Assembly: GCA_017308235.1 (NCBI GenBank)
Contig: JAFKFL010000022.1
Span: forward strand, 1 to 64,000
From: Alphaproteobacteria bacterium
GTDB lineage: Bacteria > Pseudomonadota > Alphaproteobacteria > Reyranellales > Reyranellaceae
Direction of reading: 5' to 3'
DNA: 64,000 nt
Shown here in pieces: positions 36,614 to 45,326 of this stretch. The stretch's first letter is position 1. The number at the start of each line of letters is the position of its first letter. Made by a program: the position numbers and the translations under genes. The notes under the pieces are model-generated. The model saw only the letters and a list, made by a program, of their open reading frames with translations. It was not told the origin of the DNA and searched no databases.

Positions 36614-37548
36614 GCCGTCTGGGCGTTGGTCGCGTTGGTGCCGCTGTCGTCTCGTGGATCGATATGCAGGATGACTTCCGCCTGCGGAAAGGCTTCCTCG
36701 ATTGCCGCCTGGATCGTGTCGCTGATCACGTGCGCCCGGCCGAGCGACATGGTGGGATGCAGCACGACGTGGAGCTGGATGAATTGCTTGAGGCCTGCGG
36801 AACGCGTGCGCAGATCATGCACGCTGCGCACGCCGGGCTGACGCTGCACGATGTCGAGGATGTGCTCACGATCGCGCTCCGGCAGCTCGCGGTCCATCAA
36901 CACGTCAATCGAGGTCCGGCCAATACCCCAGGCACCGATCACGAGATAGATCGCAACACCTGCCGCCACCACGAGGTCGATCACCGGCTGGTCGAGCCGG
37001 CTTGATGCGAGGATGCCGGCGCCGACGGCGATATTGGTGACGAAGTCGGTCGTGTAGTGCGCCTTGTCGGCGCCAATGGCGATCGAGTTGGTCTTCCGCA
37101 CGACATGGCTCTGGAAGAGCATGAGGGCCAGAGTGAGGACGATGGCAAACGCACTCACCGCGACGCCTATGAACTCCTCCTGCACCGGCCTCGGATGCAG
37201 GAAGCGGTCGGCCACGGTCAGAACCAGTCCGCCAGCCGAGGCGGCGATGAAGCCTGCCTGCGCCATGCCCGCCAGCGCCTCGGCCTTGCCATGGCCGAAG
37301 CGATGGTCCTCATCGGCAGGCACCAGCGCCTGTCGGATGGCAATGAAAGTGATTAGCGAACTCACCAGGTCGATCGCCGAGTCGACCAGCGAGGAGAGCA
37401 TGCCGACGGAATCGGTGATCAGCCAAGCAAGCCCTTTGGTGACGATCAGGATCGTCGCCACCGACATTGAGGCCAGACTGGCCCGCCGCATCAGCCGTGC
37501 GGCGACGCCCGGCTCGACTGTCAGGGATAAAGAGTGCGTGTCGACCAT
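36610..37548 (-). CDS. Cation diffusion facilitator metal exporter (FieF-like)
   Basis: A 312-residue CDF protein with six helices. The metal site is formed by SSLVDSAID in TM2 (D-x3-D) and KAHYTTDF in TM5 (H-x3-D), the pattern seen in Zn/Fe/Cd exporter FieF. The histidine loop HRFGHGKAEAL follows TM2. The C-terminal cytoplasmic ferredoxin-like domain (about 215-300) ends with ILHIDP. It exports a divalent metal in exchange for protons. The start codon region overlaps the end of pdxH by 28 bases, and the stop overlaps the kinase-fusion start, so pdxH-CDF-kinase is one unit. Confidence 0.92.
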   Translation of the reverse strand: MVDTHSLSLTVEPGVAARLMRRASLASMSVATILIVTKGLAWLITDSVGMLSSLVDSAIDLVSSLITFIAIRQALVPADEDHRFGHGKAEALAGMAQAGFIAASAGGLVLTVADRFLHPRPVQEEFIGVAVSAFAIVLTLALMLFQSHVVRKTNSIAIGADKAHYTTDFVTNIAVGAGILASSRLDQPVIDLVVAAGVAIYLVIGAWGIGRTSIDVLMDRELPERDREHILDIVQRQPGVRSVHDLRTRSAGLKQFIQLHVVLHPTMSLGRAHVISDTIQAAIEEAFPQAEVILHIDPRDDSGTNATNAQTA

Positions 37549-38114
37549 CGGGCCCCGGCGTCAGGACGGCTGTACTCCAGACGATCATGTAGGCGGAAAG
37601 CGCCGTCTTGCCAGAACTCGATAAAGGTTGGTTGCAGCCGGAAGCCGGACCAGTGTGGCGGGCGCGGCACTTTTCCAACCAGGTGCTTCGCCGTGAACTC
37701 GGCCACCCGCTTTTCGAGGGCGAATCGGCTTTCGAGCGGACGAGACTGCTCGGACGCCCAGGCGCCGATCTGGCTGCCGCGATCGCGGGTCGAGAAGTAG
37801 GCGTCCGCCTCCTCCGGCGTGGTCTTTGAAACCAGACCCTCAATGCGTACCTGGCGGCGCAGGGATTTCCAGTGAAACAACAGCGCCGCCTGGGTGTGCC
37901 CGAGGAGTTGCTGGCCCTTGCGGCTCTCGTAGTTGGTGTAAAACACGAAGCCTGAAGCGTCGTAGCCCTTCAGAAGCACCATGCGGCACGATGGCATCCC
38001 GTTCGGCCCCACCGTGGCCAGCGCCATGGCGGTGGGATCGTTCGGCTCACTTTTCTCGGCCTCGGCGTACCAGTCGGCAAAAAGGACGAGTGGATCATCT
38101 TTCACGCGGATCAT
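37521..38114 (-). CDS. pdxH: Pyridoxamine/pyridoxine 5'-phosphate oxidase
   Basis: A 197-residue FMN enzyme that makes pyridoxal 5'-phosphate. Conserved blocks are visible: AMALATVGPNGMPSCRMVLLKGYDASGFVFYTNYESRKGQQL, RQVRIEG, and the C-terminal FIEFWQDGAFRLHDR. The frame extends to 38249, but the ATG at 38114 starts the family's normal N-terminus (VKDDPLVLFADW). It is divergent from fabI with 79 bases between. The order pdxH-fabI-aroC recurs in alphaproteobacteria. PLP supply fits the PLP enzyme MetY further along the window but no direct link is implied. Confidence 0.95.
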   Translation of the reverse strand: MIRVKDDPLVLFADWYAEAEKSEPNDPTAMALATVGPNGMPSCRMVLLKGYDASGFVFYTNYESRKGQQLLGHTQAALLFHWKSLRRQVRIEGLVSKTTPEEADAYFSTRDRGSQIGAWASEQSRPLESRFALEKRVAEFTAKHLVGKVPRPPHWSGFRLQPTFIEFWQDGAFRLHDRLEYSRPDAGARWSTRTLYP

Positions 38115-38193
38115 GACCCACAATATGAAGGGCCATGAGGCCTTCCACCACCGGCATCTTGTCCCGCTGCCCCCATCCCGGTAGAAACGAGGC

Positions 38194-39027
38194 ATGACAG
38201 CCGCGCAATTGATGGCCGGGAAAAAAGGCCTAGTCATGGGGGTCGCCAATCATCGGTCGATCGCCTGGGGAATAGCAAAAGCCTGCCATGATCATGGCGC
38301 CCAGCTCGCTTTCACCTACCAGGGCGACGCACTTGAGAAGCGTGTGCGACCGCTGGCCCAGGAGATCGGCAGCGAACTCGTCCTGCCCTGCGACGTCACG
38401 GACGCCGCAAGCATCGACGCGGTCTTTGCCGAAATCGACAAGAAATGGGACAGGCTCGACTTCCTGGTCCATGCCATCGCCTTTTCCAATAAGGACCAGT
38501 TGAAGGGTCGTTACCTCGACACGACGCCCGACAACTTCCAGCTCACCATGAACATCAGCTGCTACTCCTTCACCGCCGTCGCCCAGCGCGCCGTGCCCCT
38601 GATGAAGGAAGGTGGCAGCCTGCTCACCCTCACTTACTACGGCGCCGAGCGCGTGATGCCGCACTACAATGTCATGGGTGTCGCCAAGGCGGCGCTTGAG
38701 GCAAGCGTACGCTACTTGGCGGCCGACCTCGGCGACCGGAAGATCCGCGTCAACGCGATCTCGGCCGGCCCGATCAAGACCTTGGCCGCGTCGGGCATCG
38801 GCGACTTCAACTACATCTTGAAGTGGAACGAGCTGAACGCGCCGCTCAAGCGCAATGTCTCGACCGAAGAGGTCGGCAACGCCGGCCTCTACCTGCTCTC
38901 GGATCTCGGCAGCGGCGTGACCGGCGAGGTGATGCATGTCGATGCCGGCTACCACGTCGTCGGCATGATCAAGACTCAGTCGGCCAAGCAGCTTTCCGAG
39001 CTGCTTGCCAATTTCGAAGACGACTAG
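38194..39027 (+). CDS. fabI: Enoyl-[acyl-carrier-protein] reductase (NADH)
   Basis: A 277-residue SDR-type enoyl-ACP reductase for the last step of fatty-acid elongation. The cofactor motif GVANHRSIAWGIA replaces the usual SDR glycine motif, as is normal for FabI. The catalytic pair Y-x6-K is in YNVMGVAK, and the substrate-loop ISAGPIKTLAASGI follows. The protein is the target of triclosan-type inhibitors in other bacteria. aroC starts 10 bases after its stop, so the two are co-transcribed. Confidence 0.97.
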   Translation: MTAAQLMAGKKGLVMGVANHRSIAWGIAKACHDHGAQLAFTYQGDALEKRVRPLAQEIGSELVLPCDVTDAASIDAVFAEIDKKWDRLDFLVHAIAFSNKDQLKGRYLDTTPDNFQLTMNISCYSFTAVAQRAVPLMKEGGSLLTLTYYGAERVMPHYNVMGVAKAALEASVRYLAADLGDRKIRVNAISAGPIKTLAASGIGDFNYILKWNELNAPLKRNVSTEEVGNAGLYLLSDLGSGVTGEVMHVDAGYHVVGMIKTQSAKQLSELLANFEDD

Positions 39028-39037
39028 GCTCGCGGCC

Positions 39038-40108
39038 ATGGCTGGTAGCAGCTTCGGCACCCTCTTCCGGTTCACGAGCTGGGGCGAAAGCCATGGGCCT
39101 GCGATCGGCTGCGTGGTCGACGGCACACCGCCGCGCATCGCGCTCCAGGAGGCCGATATCCAGGTCTGGATGGAGAAGCGCCGCCCTGGCCAGTCGCGCT
39201 TCGTCACCCAACGCCAGGAGCCCGACATAGTCCGGATCCTGTCTGGCGTATTCGAGGGTGTCACAACAGGCACGCCGATCGCGCTCCATATCGACAATGT
39301 TGACCAGCGCAGCCGCGACTACGGCGAGATCAAGGACAAGTTCAGGCCCTCGCACGCCGACTATACCTACTTCAAGAAATATGGCGTGCGCGACTACCGC
39401 GGTGGCGGCCGGCAATCGGCGCGCGAGACCGCGGTGCGCGTGGCTGCGGGCGCCGTCGCACGCAAGATCCTGGGCGATGGCGTCACCATCCGGGGCGCGG
39501 TCGTCCAGATCGGCGCTCAGAAGATCGACCGCGCCAAATGGGACTGGAACGCCACCGGCGACAATCCGTTCTGGTGCCCGGATCGGCAGGCCGCGCAGGT
39601 GTGGGAAGGCTACCTCGACGAGGTGCGCAAGCGTGGCAGCTCCTGCGGCGCAGTGATCGAGGTCGTAGCCTCGGGCGTGCCCGTGGGATTGGGCGATCCG
39701 GTTTACGACAAGCTCGATGCCGATCTTGCCAAGGGGTTGATGAGCATCAACGCGGTCAAGGGCGTAGAGATCGGCGACGGCTTCGCGACCGCCGCGATGA
39801 GCGGCGAGGAAAATGCCGACGAGATGCGCATGAAGGATGGCGAGGTCTCGTTCCTCAGCAACCATGCCGGTGGTATCCTGGGCGGCATCTCGACCGGCCA
39901 GGACATCGTCTGCCGCCTGGTCGTGAAGCCCACCAGTTCGATCCTCCATCCCGTGCGCAGCGTCGATCGTTTCGGCAACGACGTCGAGCTGCGCACCAAG
40001 GGACGTCACGATCCGTGTGTCGGCTTACGGGCAACTCCCGTTGCCGAGGCGATGATGGCCTGCGTCCTCGCCGACCATCTGCTGCGCCATCGCGCACAGT
40101 GCGGTTGA
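39038..40108 (+). CDS. aroC: Chorismate synthase
   Basis: A 356-residue FMN-dependent lyase that converts EPSP to chorismate, the branch point to aromatic amino acids. Signature blocks are present: GESHGPAIGCVVDGTPP near residue 15, RRPGQSR, the FMN-site SARETAVRVAAGAVA, and the C-terminal KGRHDPCVGLRATPVAEAM. The frame opens at 39005, inside fabI, but the ATG at 39038 begins the conserved N-terminus AGSSFGTLFRFTSWGESHG. Reduced FMN is needed, and pdxH nearby also uses FMN. Confidence 0.97.
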   Translation: MAGSSFGTLFRFTSWGESHGPAIGCVVDGTPPRIALQEADIQVWMEKRRPGQSRFVTQRQEPDIVRILSGVFEGVTTGTPIALHIDNVDQRSRDYGEIKDKFRPSHADYTYFKKYGVRDYRGGGRQSARETAVRVAAGAVARKILGDGVTIRGAVVQIGAQKIDRAKWDWNATGDNPFWCPDRQAAQVWEGYLDEVRKRGSSCGAVIEVVASGVPVGLGDPVYDKLDADLAKGLMSINAVKGVEIGDGFATAAMSGEENADEMRMKDGEVSFLSNHAGGILGGISTGQDIVCRLVVKPTSSILHPVRSVDRFGNDVELRTKGRHDPCVGLRATPVAEAMMACVLADHLLRHRAQCG

Positions 40109-40114
40109 CGACGT

Positions 40115-40651
40115 ATGCCGTCCGACGAGCCCGTCCAAGTACGGTACGGGCGATTGCACAACCTCAGCATGGCGATCGTCGCAGCGGCCATGGTCGCCGT
40201 CGCGCTCTTTCACTTCTCGGCCCATCCGGACCAGACGCCTCGCCTGTCGTTCTCCGATCCGCGCTTCGTGCTCTTTGCCGTGCTTGCGATCGCGATGGGC
40301 TACTATAGCTACCTCGGTATCAGCCGATCTCTCGACCGCGGGCCGCAGGTCGTGATCGACCGCGATGGCATCGCGCTCGGCTTCGGCCGCAACCGGCGCT
40401 TCACCTGGCGTGAGGTGCAATGGGTGCGCTTGCGCCGGCTCGCCCTTCGACCGCAGCTTCAGATCGGGTTGGCGCCAGAGGCCTTCGTCTCAGCCAACCT
40501 CAAGCTGTCGGCTTGGAATCTCGACGATGGCCTGCGGCCTGTTCGCGGCGTTCCTGCTGCAGTGCTCGTGCGCGACAATGGGCTCGACAGATCCTCGACC
40601 GCGATGCTTGATGCCATCCGGGCGCGGCGGCCCGATCTCGTGAAACCCTGA
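40115..40651 (+). CDS. Small membrane protein with PH-like C-terminal domain, function unknown
   Basis: A 178-residue protein with two N-terminal helices (about residues 17-35 and 49-67). They are followed by a soluble beta-rich domain: VVIDRDGIALGFGRNRRFTWREVQWVRLRR. This pattern is seen in small STM3941-like or bacterial PH-domain proteins. No catalytic residues are evident. It starts 7 bases after aroC and ends 33 bases before sppA, so it is likely expressed with them. I cannot assign a role. Confidence 0.7.
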   Translation: MPSDEPVQVRYGRLHNLSMAIVAAAMVAVALFHFSAHPDQTPRLSFSDPRFVLFAVLAIAMGYYSYLGISRSLDRGPQVVIDRDGIALGFGRNRRFTWREVQWVRLRRLALRPQLQIGLAPEAFVSANLKLSAWNLDDGLRPVRGVPAAVLVRDNGLDRSSTAMLDAIRARRPDLVKP

Positions 40652-40683
40652 CGTGACGACCTGATCGACCGGGAGGATCCGCC

Positions 40684-42441
40684 ATGCGGCGGTTTATTGT
40701 TGGCCTGCTTGCAACTGTCGGCGCCCTCACACTGCTTGGCATTGGCGCCGCGGCAGTGTTTCTGACCCAAGGCTCGTTCAGCTCCAAGGCGTTGCCCGAA
40801 AGCATGGTGGTTACGCTTGATCTCCGTCGGCTTCCGCCCGAGACCGCTTCGTCAGGCATCCTCGGCGGTTGGTGGCGCGATTCGCGCAACATGGTGGAGA
40901 CGGCGCAAGCGCTCTGGCAAGCGGCAGACGATCCGCACGTCATCGGACTCTATGTCGAGATCGGAGACGAGAGCGCGGGCCTCGCCCGAGTACAGGAGCT
41001 GCGCCAGGCGATCCAGCGGTTTCGCAGCAAGGGCAAGTTCACAGTCGGCTTCGCCGAGTCGCTGGGCAGCGGTGGCGATCATTTCGCCGACTACTATCTC
41101 GCTACCGCCCTCGATCACCTTTGGTTGCAGCCCAGCGGCGGTTTCGGCATTGCCGGTCTTGCCGTCGAAACACCGTTCCTCAAGGGCGGCCTCGACAAGC
41201 TTGGCATCCGCGTGGAAGGCGGCAAGCGTTACGAATACAAGAGCGCACCCGATACCTTCACCCAGTCGGACATGACGGGGCCGGCGCGCGAGAATCTGCA
41301 GCAGCTCATCGATGGCCTGTACGGACAGTTCATCGAGGACGCCGCGCGTGACCGCCATATGGCCGCAACGAAACTGCGGCAGCTCATTGATGCAGCGCCC
41401 TTCGACTCCGAACGCGCCCGGATCGAGGGGCTGGTCGACAAGGTCGGCTACCGCGCCGATGCCATGGACGATGTCTGGCAACGCGCCGGCTCTACGCGCG
41501 ACCTCGTCACGCTCTCCGACTATGCCGACGGCCGGCCGCGGCCCAATGGCCGTCGCGATGTCGTGGCGCTCGTTCGCGTGAGCGGCGGCATCGTCTCGGG
41601 AACGAGCGGCAACGATCCTTTCAGTGACGATCTGCGGGCGGCTTCCGATGACATCGTCGATGCCCTTGATGCAGCGGAGCAATCGAAAGAGGTCAAGGCG
41701 ATCGTGTTGCGCATCGACTCGCCAGGCGGCACCTACCCCGCGTCCGATGCCATCGCCGACGGCGTGGGCCGCGCCCGAGCCGCGGGCAAGCCGGTGATCG
41801 TTTCCATGGGCGACGTCGCGGCTTCAGGCGGGTACCTCGCCGCGGTGCGCGCAGACGTGATCGTCGCCGAACCCACGACTATCACGGGTTCGATCGGCGT
41901 CTTCGGCATGTGGCCGGTGGCGACCGATCTTCTGACGACACTCGGCATCAAGGTCGATCGCCTGAAAGTTGGCACGAATGCCGGCATGTATTCATCATTC
42001 CAAGTGCCCACGCCGGCCCAGCAAGCCGCCATCGGCCGCGAGCTCGATGCGGTCTACGCCGATTTCACGCGCCAGGTCGGCGAAGCGCGCAAGCTCGATG
42101 GAACTCGCCTCGATTCATCCGCGCGCGGACGGGTCTTCACTGGCATCGAAGCCAAGCGCGCCGGCCTTGTCGACGAGCTGGGCGGCCTAGACGTGGCGCT
42201 CAAGGTCGCCAAGGCCAAAGCTGGGATCGACGAATCGAAGCCGATCGAGCTTCGGCCGTTCCCCGGCGAGAGCAGCCCGTTGCAGCGGATTGCCGGCCGG
42301 CTGCTGCGGCTTGCGGACATGGCGACCAGCGGACCTGAGGTCCGGGCGCCACGTGAGTTGCGCGACCTCATGGCTAAATTCGGCATCGCGGCACATCCCG
42401 GCAATGTCCGCTTGCCACCCCTTCCGCCGCTCTGGCGCTGA
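40684..42441 (+). CDS. sppA: Signal peptide peptidase SppA, 67K type (protease IV)
   Basis: A 585-residue inner-membrane serine protease that clears cleaved signal peptides in the periplasm. There is a single N-terminal anchor (residues 4-26) and tandem ClpP-like domains. The catalytic Lys sits in the N-terminal domain (GGKRYEYKSAPDTF) and the nucleophile Ser in the C-terminal domain (MGDVAASGGYLAA). This is the Ser-Lys dyad split across domains that is typical of the long SppA form. A GGAGG ribosome site is 4 bases before the ATG. It is convergent with the ThpR-like gene, 6 bases away. Confidence 0.93.
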   Translation: MRRFIVGLLATVGALTLLGIGAAAVFLTQGSFSSKALPESMVVTLDLRRLPPETASSGILGGWWRDSRNMVETAQALWQAADDPHVIGLYVEIGDESAGLARVQELRQAIQRFRSKGKFTVGFAESLGSGGDHFADYYLATALDHLWLQPSGGFGIAGLAVETPFLKGGLDKLGIRVEGGKRYEYKSAPDTFTQSDMTGPARENLQQLIDGLYGQFIEDAARDRHMAATKLRQLIDAAPFDSERARIEGLVDKVGYRADAMDDVWQRAGSTRDLVTLSDYADGRPRPNGRRDVVALVRVSGGIVSGTSGNDPFSDDLRAASDDIVDALDAAEQSKEVKAIVLRIDSPGGTYPASDAIADGVGRARAAGKPVIVSMGDVAASGGYLAAVRADVIVAEPTTITGSIGVFGMWPVATDLLTTLGIKVDRLKVGTNAGMYSSFQVPTPAQQAAIGRELDAVYADFTRQVGEARKLDGTRLDSSARGRVFTGIEAKRAGLVDELGGLDVALKVAKAKAGIDESKPIELRPFPGESSPLQRIAGRLLRLADMATSGPEVRAPRELRDLMAKFGIAAHPGNVRLPPLPPLWR

Positions 42442-42447
42442 TCGCTA

Positions 42448-42951
42448 TCAGCCGCCGAGTTGGATGGTTGCCAGCGTGTCGAGCCGCTCACCGTCGCGTC
42501 GTAAGAGCCCGAGCGACTCGACACGGCCGTGCATCGGCAGATGCTGCCGCTCGACGATGCGGGCCACCTGCTCGGCGTCGGCTGCACGCTCGAACAGCCC
42601 AAGCGTTATATGCGGTTCGAACACCTCTCCATCTGGTGTTGGATTCAGCATCTCGTAGAGCTCGGTCAATTCTGCGGCTCCGTCGCCAGGCACCGCAAAG
42701 AGATAAGCAGCTCGGGATGGTGGCGTCTGGTCGAAGCGAACCACTCGATCCAGTACAAACCAGAACGGCCGTCGCTGCAGCCGCTCAAGCGTTTCTCGCA
42801 ACTCGGACTCGCGCTTCACTGCGGCACCGAAGACCAGCGTGAAGTGTGGCCCAATCAATCCGGCTTCACGCGGATAATATTGCGCCCGAAGACGGCGCAG
42901 TGCGGTGTCGTCGGCCTCGCTCAGCACCGGCCAGGCGACGACGAACAGCAC
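42448..42951 (-). CDS. 2'-5' RNA ligase-like 2H phosphoesterase (ThpR/LigT family)
   Basis: A 167-residue 2H-family protein with both active-site motifs, HFTLVF and HITLGL, about 85 residues apart. This is the LigT/CPDase fold. Members hydrolyse cyclic phosphodiesters or join tRNA halves; the physiological substrate is usually unknown. A longer frame reaches 43038, but that part overlaps the DUF169 gene. A GTG at 42949-42951, one base after the DUF169 TGA, starts the fold directly (LFVVAWPVL), and I prefer it. It would be expressed with the upstream DUF169 gene. Confidence 0.82.
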   Translation of the reverse strand: MLFVVAWPVLSEADDTALRRLRAQYYPREAGLIGPHFTLVFGAAVKRESELRETLERLQRRPFWFVLDRVVRFDQTPPSRAAYLFAVPGDGAAELTELYEMLNPTPDGEVFEPHITLGLFERAADAEQVARIVERQHLPMHGRVESLGLLRRDGERLDTLATIQLGG

Positions 42952-42952
42952 C

Positions 42953-43780
42953 TCAGCCGTAGCTCTTGGCCATGCCGAAGGCGGGGTCCATTGCCGCGCC
43001 ATAGGGCGGGAACGGGTAGCGCAGGCCGTTTTTGCCAAGATGCCCCATGCCTTCGACGGCGCGCAGGAGCTCGTCAGGTGGGCAGGCCATCAAGAGCTCG
43101 TCATCAGCGACGCCGCCATAGCGGCGCTCGGCGTAGCAAGGCAGCGACAGCGACGTCTGGCGCGTGGCAAGCGCCCGCCCCCAGGAATCTGCGCAGGCGC
43201 TTTCGCCCGTCACGGTGAAGTCGTAGCGGCGATAGCGATGGAACTGCAGGCCGTTGATGAAATAGATCATCTGGCCTGGCGTGGCATAAAACAGGCAGAT
43301 GTCCGGCGGATTAAGTCGCGCCGAGCGCAGGGGCGACACGACGAGCCCGTTGTAGGTGCCGTTGGGCACGCGCGGCATCTGCGCCTGATGCGCCGCCGAC
43401 GCTTCCTTGTTGCCGAACCACACGCCGTTCATGTGGTCTCCCGACAGGAAGCCCTCGCCTGGATGGTTGAGGCCGACGACACCGCCGCAATTGCCGCCGC
43501 GCGTATTGTCGACGGTGATGCCGAGCGTGAAGCCGTACCAGCGCGACTGGGTCACCATCTGGCACATGGTGAACTTGAAGCCCTCGGTCGGCTTGCGTAC
43601 GCCCGAGATCTTGTCCATCTCGGCCGGATCCTCGAACAGCTTCATGCCGATCGGCTGGGTGCGGATGCGCAGCAGATCGATCAGCTTGGCGCTCGCCTCG
43701 GCAAGCATCTTGCCGTCAATCTTCTCCGGCGGTGTCCAGGGGGCGGTCTTGTAGCCCGGCGGCAAGGTCTGAACGTTCAT
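42953..43780 (-). CDS. DUF169 family protein
   Basis: A 275-residue protein resembling the DUF169 (COG2043) family. TQPIGMKLFEDPAEMDKI near residue 45, a MCQMVTQSRWYG segment, GNCGGVVGLN and a C-terminal PPYGAAMDPAFG are the conserved-looking parts. Cysteines (C72, C98, and others) could bind metal. No biochemical role is established for the family. In archaea and deltaproteobacteria it is often next to redox genes, which is only a hint. It lies 21 bases downstream of an SDR gene and one base before the ThpR-like start. Confidence 0.75.
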   Translation of the reverse strand: MNVQTLPPGYKTAPWTPPEKIDGKMLAEASAKLIDLLRIRTQPIGMKLFEDPAEMDKISGVRKPTEGFKFTMCQMVTQSRWYGFTLGITVDNTRGGNCGGVVGLNHPGEGFLSGDHMNGVWFGNKEASAAHQAQMPRVPNGTYNGLVVSPLRSARLNPPDICLFYATPGQMIYFINGLQFHRYRRYDFTVTGESACADSWGRALATRQTSLSLPCYAERRYGGVADDELLMACPPDELLRAVEGMGHLGKNGLRYPFPPYGAAMDPAFGMAKSYG

Positions 43781-43801
43781 GGTGTCCTCCGTCGTTTGGC
43801 C

Positions 43802-44539
43802 TCAGGTCAGGTTCAACCCGCCATCGGCAATCAGGATCTCTCCCGTAACGTAATCGTTGGCACAGAACGCGGCCACCAGATCGGCAATATCCGCTGGTTT
43901 CGCAGGCCGACGCATCGGCGCCTTGGTGTTCCAGAGCTCATAGGCCGCTTCCCAGCCCGTGCTCATCGCCGTGTCGACCAGGCCGGGGGCCACGCAGTTC
44001 ACCCGGATATCCGGACCGAGCGTCAGCGCCAGCAAACGCGTGGTGTGATGCAACGCCGCCTTGGACACTGCATAGGGAATGGACGAACCCTTGGGCCGTT
44101 CGCCGGCGTGGGTGCCGATATTGACGATGCAGCCTGGTCGACCGGTTTTTGCCGACAAACGGAGCGCCTGTTCCGCTTCCGCAATCAGCATCCAGGGCGC
44201 GATCAGGTTGACGTCCATCATGCGCCGCCAGACCTCGGGAGTCGCAGCCTTGAGATCGGCGTGCGGGAAGCGCGCCACGATGCCGGCGTTGTTCACCAGC
44301 ACGTCGAGGCGGCCATGATGCGCCAACACCTCGCGCACCAGAGTGCCCGCCTGCTCGACCTTCTCGAGGTCGGCGGCATGGTAGCTCGAACCCGGCAGTT
44401 CGGCGAGCAGCGCCGAGGCTTCTGCAGCAGGTCGGCGGCCATGCAAGGCCACGCGATAGCCGTCACGCGTGAGACGACGCGCGATCGCAGCGCCGATGCC
44501 TTGCGTCGAGCCGGTAACGAGGGCGATGCGGTCAGACAC
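43802..44539 (-). CDS. Short-chain dehydrogenase/reductase
   Basis: A 245-residue classical SDR. The cofactor motif is TGSTQGIG; the Arg residues at the end of beta-2 (ALHGRRP) suggest NADP(H). NNAGI and the catalytic YAVSK are present. The active-site Ser position reads NIGTHAG, a Thr or Gly where NISS is common. Substrate is not identifiable. It overlaps the upstream alpha/beta hydrolase gene by 8 bases and is followed by the DUF169 gene, so this is a compact operon with metY. Confidence 0.85.
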   Translation of the reverse strand: MSDRIALVTGSTQGIGAAIARRLTRDGYRVALHGRRPAAEASALLAELPGSSYHAADLEKVEQAGTLVREVLAHHGRLDVLVNNAGIVARFPHADLKAATPEVWRRMMDVNLIAPWMLIAEAEQALRLSAKTGRPGCIVNIGTHAGERPKGSSIPYAVSKAALHHTTRLLALTLGPDIRVNCVAPGLVDTAMSTGWEAAYELWNTKAPMRRPAKPADIADLVAAFCANDYVTGEILIADGGLNLT

Positions 44540-45326
44540 AGGACTGCAACGCCGCCAGCGTCTCGTCGGGCCGCTCGACCATCATGAAATGCCCACTGTT
44601 GGGAATGACCACCGTCTTCGCGCCGGCAAGGGCCGCCGCCAGCGGTTTCGCCTTGGCAGCGGGAGTCATGAGGTCACCGTCCCCCAGCACCAGCACGGTC
44701 GGGCATTTGATGGCGGCGGCGCGTGCCAGAGCGTCCTTGTAGGCGTTGCAGGCAGCGAGAGCGGCATGGATCACGTCGGGCCTGTTGCGCGCCAGTACCG
44801 AGAGCGATTCGCGGCGCAGCCACAGACCGGGCGAGACCATGCCGCCCTTGTGCAGGGCGTTGCCCATGCCCCAGAAGGTCATCAGCTCCTGAACCTTCAG
44901 CGTGTTGGCCTTGGCCGATTCGAGCATTTCTGGATGCACCGGCATCTCAGTCGCGACACCGCAAAGCCCTAACGCTCGCACCTTGTCGCCATGGCGGGCC
45001 GCGCAGTCGAGCGCCACCAGTGCGCCCATGGAATGGCCAACGAGCGCCACGCTCTTGAGGCCGGCAGCGTCGATCAGCGCTGCCGTCCAGTCTGCCATTG
45101 CAGCGACGTCCGCCAACACCGGTCCATCCGACCAACCATGCGACGGGAAGTCCACCGCCAGCACGCTCCTGCCATGATGGGCGAACCAGCGCGTCTGCAA
45201 CCGCCAGGTCGTGCGATCGAAGCCCGCGCCATGGAGGAAGACGACCGCAGGCTTCGCCGGATCGAAGACCATGCCGCCCGTGGTCGCGAACACCGCGCGA
45301 CCGTCGACCTTGAGTTTCATGGTCAA
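44532..45326 (-). CDS. Alpha/beta-hydrolase
   Basis: A 264-residue alpha/beta-hydrolase fold enzyme. The oxyanion motif is LHGAGFDRTTW, the nucleophile elbow GHSMG. The acid is in GDGDLM and the catalytic His in NSGHFMMVE. The fold covers esterases, lactonases and C-C hydrolases, and nothing selects one. The start overlaps the metY stop by four bases (45323-45326), and the end overlaps the SDR start by eight, so all are in one transcript. Confidence 0.88.
   Translation of the reverse strand: MTMKLKVDGRAVFATTGGMVFDPAKPAVVFLHGAGFDRTTWRLQTRWFAHHGRSVLAVDFPSHGWSDGPVLADVAAMADWTAALIDAAGLKSVALVGHSMGALVALDCAARHGDKVRALGLCGVATEMPVHPEMLESAKANTLKVQELMTFWGMGNALHKGGMVSPGLWLRRESLSVLARNRPDVIHAALAACNAYKDALARAAAIKCPTVLVLGDGDLMTPAAKAKPLAAALAGAKTVVIPNSGHFMMVERPDETLAALQSCV

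Noticed and set aside
42905..44587. 560-codon plus-strand frame over DUF169 and SDR genes
   Set aside because: Antisense to two recognisable genes; composition is Arg/His/Gln-rich without family motifs.
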